Assembly: GCA_027027485.1 (NCBI GenBank)
Contig: JALVLL010000025.1
Span: 1-6,093 of the forward strand
DNA: 6,093 bases
DNA from: Candidatus Bipolaricaulota bacterium
Lineage (GTDB): Bacteria > Bipolaricaulota > Bipolaricaulia > Bipolaricaulales > Bipolaricaulaceae
Direction of reading: 5' to 3'
Positions 1 to 4,350 of the stretch are shown here, in pieces. How positions within the stretch are numbered: position 1 is the first letter of the stretch; the number at the start of each line of letters is the position of its first letter. A program made the position numbers and the translations under genes. The notes under the pieces are model-generated. The model saw only the letters and a list, made by a program, of their open reading frames with translations. It did not search any database and was not told the origin of the DNA.

Positions 1-1517
1 CGCTCGAGCCCCTCGATCTCCTTCTCAAGGCCCTCGAGATCCACTCCTTTGGGGAAGGAGGCCGGGGCGGGGTGATCCCTGGAGCCGCAGACGGGGCAGG
101 GCTTTCCCTCGGAGAGTCCCCGGGCAAGCTCGGCGGCGAGGAACTTCCTCTTTAGCTCCTCGAGCTCGGCCCGCTTCCCCCGGATCTCACGCTCCTTGCC
201 CTCCAGGGTCCTTTCCTTTTCCCAAAGCACTTCCTCCAGCTTGCGGAGCTTCCCTTTGGCCTCGGAGATCCTCCCCCGTATCTCGCTCTGCTTCCTTTTC
301 GCCTCGGAGAGCTTAAAGAGTAGCTCCCTGGCCCGCCCCGCGGCCTCCTCCACCCGGGGAAGCTCCCCCGGAGGGAAGGGGGGCTCCTCGGCCTCACCGA
401 GCTCCACAAGCTCCGCCTCGATGCGGGAGAGGCGTCCCTTGAGCGAGGCCACCCTCTCGGGGTCGATGCCGGAGATCTCCCCCTTGAGCTCCAGTAACCT
501 CGTTTCCTGGCGCGAGAGGTTCTCGAGCTTCCTCTTCCCCTCCTCCTCGAGGTAGGTCTTCTTCTGGCGGTGCGATTTGAGCTCGGCTTCCACCCGGGAA
601 AGCTCCTCACGCTTCCGGGAAAGCTCCTCGGAAAGCCCCCGTTTCTCCTCAAGCACCGAGAGGAGCTCCCGCGCTCTCGCCGAAAGCTCCAGCCGCTCCC
701 GGATCTCCTCGAGGGCCCCCTCGTACCAGGGCCTCCCCGAAAGCTCTTGGAAGCGTCCCTCGAGCTCCCGGGTCTCCTGGTGAAGCCCCAGGAACTCCTC
801 CGCCGCCCGCCTCTTTCCCTCGAGCCCTTCGAGTTCCTCCCTCAGGGCGGAGACCCGCTCCTGGAGGGCGATGTACTCCCCCTCCAACTCCCGTAAAGCC
901 TCTTCCGATACCCCCTCCAACTGGGAAAGCTCCCCCCGCAGGGCCTCGATCTCGGCCTCCAACCTCCGACAAGCCTCCCGCACCGACCGATACAGGGGCT
1001 CCCCGAAGCGCTCCAGGCGGAATATCTCCGCGAGGAGCATGCGCCTTTCCGCGGGCTTCAGTCTCAAGAAGCGGGCGAACTTCCCCTGGGGCAGGAATAC
1101 CGCCGTCACGAACTGCTCGAAGGAGAGCCCCAGAAGCTCCTCGATGGCACGATCCAGCTTCCGGATCCCCTCCACCGGGAGGCGTTCCCCGTCGCGGGAA
1201 AGATAGAAATCGGAGCTCACCACCCCGCTTCCCCGCCGCTCGAACTTCCGGTAGACCTCGTAGACGTGGTCCCCCAGGGAGAAGCGGAACCTCACCCAGA
1301 GGGAGTCGCTCCCCGTGGAGATGGAATCGGCGAGGGAGGAGGTGCGGTCGATCTTCCCGAAGAGGGCCAGGGTGATGGCGTCGAGGATGGTGGATTTCCC
1401 GGAGCCTGTGGGGCCGAAGATCCCGAAGAAGCCCCCGGAGGCGAGCCGGGCGAAGTCGATCTCCACGGGATCGCGGTAGGAATGAAGCCCCTGGAACTCG
1501 AGTTTAAGCGGCCTCAC
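1..1517 (-). CDS. sbcC: SbcC/Rad50-type exonuclease ATPase subunit, N-terminal half (truncated by window edge)
   Basis: This is the ATPase subunit of SbcCD, the bacterial Mre11-Rad50 complex, which tethers DNA ends and drives the nuclease SbcD on hairpins and blocked ends. The frame is open for 505 codons and runs off the left edge. It starts at a GTG with a GGAGGTG Shine-Dalgarno site 7 bases upstream; the product begins MRPLKLEFQGLHSYR, the usual SbcC N-terminus. Residues 35-43 are the Walker A motif GPTGSGKST. Gln144 in FLPQGKF is the Q-loop. From about residue 165 to 460 the protein is Glu/Leu/Arg/Lys-rich coiled coil. Residues 474-483, CPVCGSRDHP, are the zinc hook that joins two SbcC arms, followed by the start of the returning coil. 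The second coil, signature motif and Walker B lie outside the window; a hook near residue 475 predicts roughly 950 residues in all. It overlaps the end of sbcD by 14 bases, so the two are probably translationally coupled. The identification is very secure. Confidence 0.95.
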   Translation of the reverse strand, partial: MRPLKLEFQGLHSYRDPVEIDFARLASGGFFGIFGPTGSGKSTILDAITLALFGKIDRTSSLADSISTGSDSLWVRFRFSLGDHVYEVYRKFERRGSGVVSSDFYLSRDGERLPVEGIRKLDRAIEELLGLSFEQFVTAVFLPQGKFARFLRLKPAERRMLLAEIFRLERFGEPLYRSVREACRRLEAEIEALRGELSQLEGVSEEALRELEGEYIALQERVSALREELEGLEGKRRAAEEFLGLHQETRELEGRFQELSGRPWYEGALEEIRERLELSARARELLSVLEEKRGLSEELSRKREELSRVEAELKSHRQKKTYLEEEGKRKLENLSRQETRLLELKGEISGIDPERVASLKGRLSRIEAELVELGEAEEPPFPPGELPRVEEAAGRARELLFKLSEAKRKQSEIRGRISEAKGKLRKLEEVLWEKERTLEGKEREIRGKRAELEELKRKFLAAELARGLSEGKPCPVCGSRDHPAPASFPKGVDLEGLEKEIEGLE

Positions 1518-2691
1518 CCGCGGCCACCTCCCGGAAGTGCTCCAGGAACACCTCGACCAGCTCCGGCGAAGGATCCCTCCCCCTCGCCTTCCTGAAGAAA
1601 TCCCTGAAGAGCCCCGCGGGGTCATCCAATGAAGGGCCCTTTACGCCCTCGGGCCCCACCTCCACGGCACCCGGGACGCGGAAGCTCACCCCGGCGAAAT
1701 GGGGGAAGGCCCGCTGCAGCTTGCGCATGTCCTCCCGGGTTACCTCTGCCCCGACGGGGAATTGGATCTGTACCCATCGGTCCCGGTGGGAGTCGGCCAG
1801 GGAGATGGCCTCCTCCACGGAGTCCACCTCCAGGCGCACGAGCTCCATCCCGCCGGGTATACCCACGAACTCCCAGTTCCCCTCCTCCCAGAGCCAGCCC
1901 CCGCGGGGGGACGGGGGATCGCCGAAGGAGAAGGCCATGGGAGCCCCGGCGTACCGCCAATGCCCCTCCCCATGGGGGATGTGGAGGTGGCCGAGGAAGG
2001 CGGCGACGTATCCCTCCAAGTGCTCCAGGGGGAGGAGATAGGCATCCCCCAGCACATCCATGACGTCCTCCCTTTCCTCGGGCGAGAAGATGCCCTTCCT
2101 CACGTAGAGGTGTCCCACGAGGACGAGGTTCCTCCTTTTGGGGACCCTTTCTTTCAGGGCCGCGAAGACCTGGGGGAAGGGGGTATCGGGATCCAAGGGG
2201 AGCCCGGCGGCTTCCCTGAGTCGGGGAAAGGAGGGGAAGGGGACCAAATGTAGGAGCAAGTCCGCGCCCTTCTGGGGGAAGGCCAGGTGTATCCAACCGG
2301 GCCCCGAGTCCAGGACGTAGAAGCCCGGGAACCTCTTGAGGGCCTCCGGTGCCGCGCCGGGATAGGCCGATATGGTTATCCCCTGGGGGACCATGAGGGA
2401 GCGGGGGGCGCGCAGGCGTTCGGGGCTATCGTGGTTCCCCGCCACGATCACCACCGCCCTGGAGCCGTCCTCGGAGAGCTCGCTTATCGTCTCGAAGTAA
2501 AGCTCCTCGGCCGCGGCGGAGGGGGTATAGGTCTCGAAGATATCCCCGGAGATCACCACCAGATCAACATCCAGCCGCCGTACCTCCTTGACCAAGTTCT
2601 CCAGGAAGCGCCGTTGCTCGGGGAGGCGGCTTTTCCGGTAAAGGGTCTTCCCCAGGTGCCAATCGGCGGTGTGGAATACCCTGACACCCAT
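1504..2691 (-). CDS. sbcD: SbcD/Mre11-type exonuclease subunit
   Basis: This is the metal-dependent nuclease of SbcCD, with 3'-5' exonuclease and hairpin-opening endonuclease activity (known for the family). The product has 395 residues, normal for SbcD. The metallophosphoesterase motifs are all present: Asp10 and His12 in HTADWHLG, Asp50 in SGDIF, Asn86 and His87 in GNHDS, His194 in VGHLYV, and His235 and His237 in GHLHIP. Together they supply the two-metal site and the catalytic histidine. A capping domain follows from about residue 280. The C-terminal helical segment, about residues 355-390, is where SbcD proteins usually bind the SbcC coiled coil. The frame is open for another 34 codons upstream, but that stretch is Gly/Pro-rich and lies over the acylphosphatase gene. 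The ATG at 2691, giving MGVRVFHTADWH, fits the family. It begins 2 bases after the acylphosphatase stop. No good Shine-Dalgarno site is visible, so it probably depends on translation of the gene before it. Confidence 0.96.
   Translation of the reverse strand: MGVRVFHTADWHLGKTLYRKSRLPEQRRFLENLVKEVRRLDVDLVVISGDIFETYTPSAAAEELYFETISELSEDGSRAVVIVAGNHDSPERLRAPRSLMVPQGITISAYPGAAPEALKRFPGFYVLDSGPGWIHLAFPQKGADLLLHLVPFPSFPRLREAAGLPLDPDTPFPQVFAALKERVPKRRNLVLVGHLYVRKGIFSPEEREDVMDVLGDAYLLPLEHLEGYVAAFLGHLHIPHGEGHWRYAGAPMAFSFGDPPSPRGGWLWEEGNWEFVGIPGGMELVRLEVDSVEEAISLADSHRDRWVQIQFPVGAEVTREDMRKLQRAFPHFAGVSFRVPGAVEVGPEGVKGPSLDDPAGLFRDFFRKARGRDPSPELVEVFLEHFREVAAGEAA
1525..1531 (-). promoter_or_regulatory. Shine-Dalgarno site of sbcC
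   Basis: GGAGGTG on the minus strand lies 7 bases before the GTG start of sbcC and inside the last codons of sbcD. It decides the start: the GTG at 1517 gives the expected MRPLKLEF N-terminus, and translation would begin just before sbcD terminates. Confidence 0.8.
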
Positions 2692-2693
2692 GG

Positions 2694-2969
2694 TCAGTAG
2701 CGGATATGGAACCCGGAGAACTCGCCGGTGGGGTTCTCCCAGCGGACCTCCACCCGTTCCACCCGCGCCAGGGGCGGCCCGTGGCGGCACCAATCGATGA
2801 GCTTCTTCAGTGCCTCCTCGTCCCCCTCCGCCACCACCTCCACCCGGCCGTCGGGGAGGTTGCGCACGTAGCCCTTTACCCCCAGCTGCTGGGCCACCGA
2901 CTGGGTGTTGGCCCTGAAGAAGACCCCTTGTACTAGCCCCGATACCAGTATGTGAACGCGCCTCTGCAT
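2694..2969 (-). CDS. acyP: acylphosphatase
   Basis: This small cytoplasmic enzyme hydrolyses acyl phosphates such as acetyl phosphate or carbamoyl phosphate to the carboxylate and phosphate. The product has 91 residues, the standard length. Both family signatures are present: VSGLVQGVFFR, with the phosphate-binding Arg19, and GYVRNLPDGRVEVVAEG, with the catalytic Asn37. The C-terminus, GFHIRY, is also typical. I chose the ATG at 2969, giving MQRRVHILVSG. A GTG at 2987 would add MTPGSP and overlap the stop of the upstream peptidase as GTGA, a classic coupling arrangement. Neither start has a strong Shine-Dalgarno site, so the longer form cannot be excluded. The gene sits between the M42 peptidase and sbcD, 2 bases before sbcD. 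It has no known role with SbcCD, and the linkage is probably just shared transcription. The family call is secure. Confidence 0.95.
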   Translation of the reverse strand: MQRRVHILVSGLVQGVFFRANTQSVAQQLGVKGYVRNLPDGRVEVVAEGDEEALKKLIDWCRHGPPLARVERVEVRWENPTGEFSGFHIRY

Positions 2970-2983
2970 CGGCGATCCCGGGG

Positions 2984-4030
2984 TCACCGGAGGAGCCCTT
3001 CCGCCCTCCTCAGGAACCCCACCACGAGTTTAACCGTGGCCTCGAGATCGGGAAGGTAGAGGAGGGAGACCGGGGAGTGGATGTAGCGGCACGGGACCGA
3101 TACCACCCCGGCCAGGATCCCGCCGCGCTCGAGGTGTATCGCCCCGGCATCGGTGCCGCCATAGGTGGGGAGCTTGTACTGGAATGGGATCCCCTCCTCG
3201 CGGGCCACCGCTTCGAGGAACTCCACCATCTTCGGACGCACCACGATGGAGCGGTCGGCCACGGTGATGGCGGGGCCGGCGCCCAAGCGGGTGGGCTGCT
3301 TGGCCTCGGGGATCCCGGGGACATCGGCCCCGATGGTCCCCTCGATGGCCAGGGCCACCCGGGGGTTGATCCTGTAGGCGGCCGCCTTGGCGCCGCGCAG
3401 GCCAAGCTCCTCCCCCGTGGCGAAGTTAACCACAAGCTTGTAGGGGAGCTCCTCCTCGGCGGTGATCCTCAGGGCCTCCAGGGCCCCGAGGCACCCCACC
3501 CGGTCGTCGAAGGCCTTTCCGGTGACATAGCCGCCCCGGAGGGGCTCGCAGGGGTAGTGGATGGTGAGGGGGGAGCCGATGGCGATCCCCATCTCCTCCA
3601 CCTCTTCGCGGCTTTTGGCGCCCACATCCACGAAGAGGTCCTCCAGGGGGACAGCCTTCTTGCGTTCCTCCTGGGAGAGGATATGTGGCGGGGTGGCGCC
3701 GATGATCCCTTTAACCTTTTTCCCGTTGCGGGCGCGGATAACGACCCTGTGGCCGAGGAGGAGCCGTTCGTCCCATCCGCCCACGGGGGTTATGCGGATG
3801 AAGCCGTCCTTCTCGATCCAGCGTACGAGGAACCCCACCTCGTCCATGTGGGCATCGAGCATCACCGTCGGCCCTTCCCCGCGGGAGCAGATCAGGTTCC
3901 CCAAGGGATCGACCTCGATGGAGTCGACGTAGGGGGATGCCATCCCGCGGATGAGCTCGCGCACCTCGTCCTCGTGGCCCGCGACCCCGAAGGCATCGGA
4001 AAGCGCTTTGAGCCGCTCGAGAAGCTCCAA
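2984..4030 (-). CDS. M42-family metalloaminopeptidase (TET/FrvX-like, often annotated as endoglucanase M)
   Basis: This is a dinuclear-metal aminopeptidase that removes N-terminal residues from short peptides. Family members usually form large tetrahedral (TET) complexes in the cytoplasm. The product has 348 residues, the usual length. Expected metal and catalytic residues are visible: His61 and Asp63 in DAHMDEVGF, bridging Asp175 in KAFDDRVG, catalytic Glu207 and metal-binding Glu208 in TGEELGLRG, Glu230 in AIEGTIGADVPG, and His318 in YIHSPVS. Glu230 sits where many homologues have Asp; to my knowledge EGT is common in one branch of the family. The PDZ-like dimerisation insert falls at about residues 75-165. 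Older annotations call such proteins cellulase or endoglucanase, which does not match the chemistry. The start is a TTG with an AGGAGG site 5 bases upstream and gives the typical MELLERLKALSDAFGVAGHE. It is the first gene of the leftward cluster, and its stop is 14 bases from the acylphosphatase ATG. Substrate preference cannot be read from the sequence. Confidence 0.94.
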   Translation of the reverse strand: MELLERLKALSDAFGVAGHEDEVRELIRGMASPYVDSIEVDPLGNLICSRGEGPTVMLDAHMDEVGFLVRWIEKDGFIRITPVGGWDERLLLGHRVVIRARNGKKVKGIIGATPPHILSQEERKKAVPLEDLFVDVGAKSREEVEEMGIAIGSPLTIHYPCEPLRGGYVTGKAFDDRVGCLGALEALRITAEEELPYKLVVNFATGEELGLRGAKAAAYRINPRVALAIEGTIGADVPGIPEAKQPTRLGAGPAITVADRSIVVRPKMVEFLEAVAREEGIPFQYKLPTYGGTDAGAIHLERGGILAGVVSVPCRYIHSPVSLLYLPDLEATVKLVVGFLRRAEGLLR

Positions 4031-4035
4031 GCCAT

Positions 4036-4041
4036 CCTCCT
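4036..4041 (-). promoter_or_regulatory. Shine-Dalgarno site of the M42 peptidase gene
   Basis: AGGAGG on the minus strand, within AAAGGAGG, lies 5 bases before the TTG start at 4030. An out-of-frame ATG (4033-4035) directly abuts the site and is too close to be used, which supports the TTG. Confidence 0.8.
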
Positions 4042-4091
4042 TTCGATCGCGCTAGATAACTCTTCCCGGCGGTTAGATGGGAAGTTGCCAA

Positions 4092-4119
4092 AGTATAAGC
4101 CCCGAAGGGGAAGCGGTAA
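4092..4119 (-). promoter_or_regulatory. possible promoter of the peptidase-acylphosphatase-sbcDC operon
   Basis: On the minus strand TATACT (4092-4097) matches a -10 box at five of six positions. It would leave a leader of about 55 bases before the TTG start. Sixteen bases further upstream is TTACCG (4114-4119), a poor -35 match. It is the best candidate in the 129-base gap between the tRNA and the peptidase gene. Readthrough from the tRNA promoter is an alternative. Confidence 0.35.
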
Positions 4120-4159
4120 GGGGAGAACCCGGTCGTGGGGGGCAGATATCAAAAAATTT

Positions 4160-4235
4160 TGGCTCCCCGGGGAGGACTCGAACCTCCAACCCGCCGGTTA
4201 ACAGCCGGCTGCTCTGCCAATTGAGCTACCGGGGA
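4160..4235 (-). tRNA. tRNA-Asn (anticodon GTT)
   Basis: This 76-base gene folds as a complete cloverleaf read on the minus strand. The acceptor stem is TCCCCGG paired with CCGGGGA, followed by discriminator G and an encoded CCA (4160-4162). The D arm is closed by GCTC/GAGC. The anticodon stem GCCGG/CCGGC holds the loop CTGTTAA, with anticodon GTT at 4200-4202, which reads the Asn codons AAC and AAT. The variable loop is five bases. The T arm is GGAGG/CCTCC around TTCGAGT. All stems are perfectly paired and nothing suggests a pseudogene. It has its own promoter on the right and lies between the CRISPR array and the peptidase operon, all in the same direction. Confidence 0.97.
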
Positions 4236-4247
4236 ACCGACAAAATT

Positions 4248-4276
4248 ATCTTAGCGATGTCGGACGAACCGGTCAA
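4248..4276 (-). promoter_or_regulatory. promoter of tRNA-Asn
   Basis: On the minus strand TTGACC (4271-4276) and TAAGAT (4248-4253) are separated by exactly 17 bases. The -35 matches the sigma-70 consensus at five of six positions and the -10 at four. The mature tRNA begins 12 bases after the -10, so initiation would leave a 5' leader of about five bases for RNase P to remove. The -35 lies in a 12-base perfect palindrome, GTCAAGCTTGAC (4272-4283). Confidence 0.7.
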
Positions 4277-4282
4277 GCTTGA

Positions 4283-4312
4283 CTTTCATTAATTTGAACC
4301 ACCATTAAAAAC
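4283..4312 (-). repeat. possible decayed terminal CRISPR repeat
   Basis: Read on the minus strand, this 30-base stretch begins GTTTTTA and ends ATGAAAG, while the array repeat begins GTTTTCA and ends ATGGAAAC. Only 13 of 30 positions agree, concentrated at the two ends, and the middle is unrelated. It is separated from the first intact repeat by 38 bases, inside the range of the real spacers (36-42). A degenerate last repeat is common at the leader-distal end of arrays, but the match could be chance in an AT-rich gap. Confidence 0.25.
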
Positions 4313-4350
4313 TCGGCGCGGACAAACCAAGAGATCTTTGGAGGACAACG

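Noticed and set aside
152..1595. Long open frames on both strands opposite or out of frame with sbcC
   Set aside because: They are shadows of GC-rich coding DNA, with low-complexity Ser/Arg/Pro/Gly products. The sbcC frame has Walker A, Q-loop and zinc-hook motifs.
4151..4174. Possible terminator after the tRNA: palindrome CTCCCCGGGGAG then a six-T run on the minus strand
   Set aside because: The palindrome is part of the tRNA acceptor and T stems and alone gives only a 4-bp hairpin, six bases from the T-run. Transcripts may end here, but the structure is too weak to call.
3077..4201. 374-codon plus-strand open frame opposite the M42 peptidase
   Set aside because: Its product is Gly/Asp/His-rich with no family signature, runs into the tRNA gene and mirrors the peptidase codons. 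The minus-strand frame has all the expected metal ligands.
4327..4341. Imperfect palindrome CCAAGAGATCTTTGG between array and tRNA as an array terminator
   Set aside because: Only four outer base pairs form cleanly and the following minus-strand sequence has just a TTT, so it is not a convincing terminator.
4236..4350. AT-rich gap left of the array as a CRISPR leader
   Set aside because: The repeat polarity places the leader on the right. The gap is short and contains the tRNA promoter, and no plus-strand promoter with good spacing is visible.
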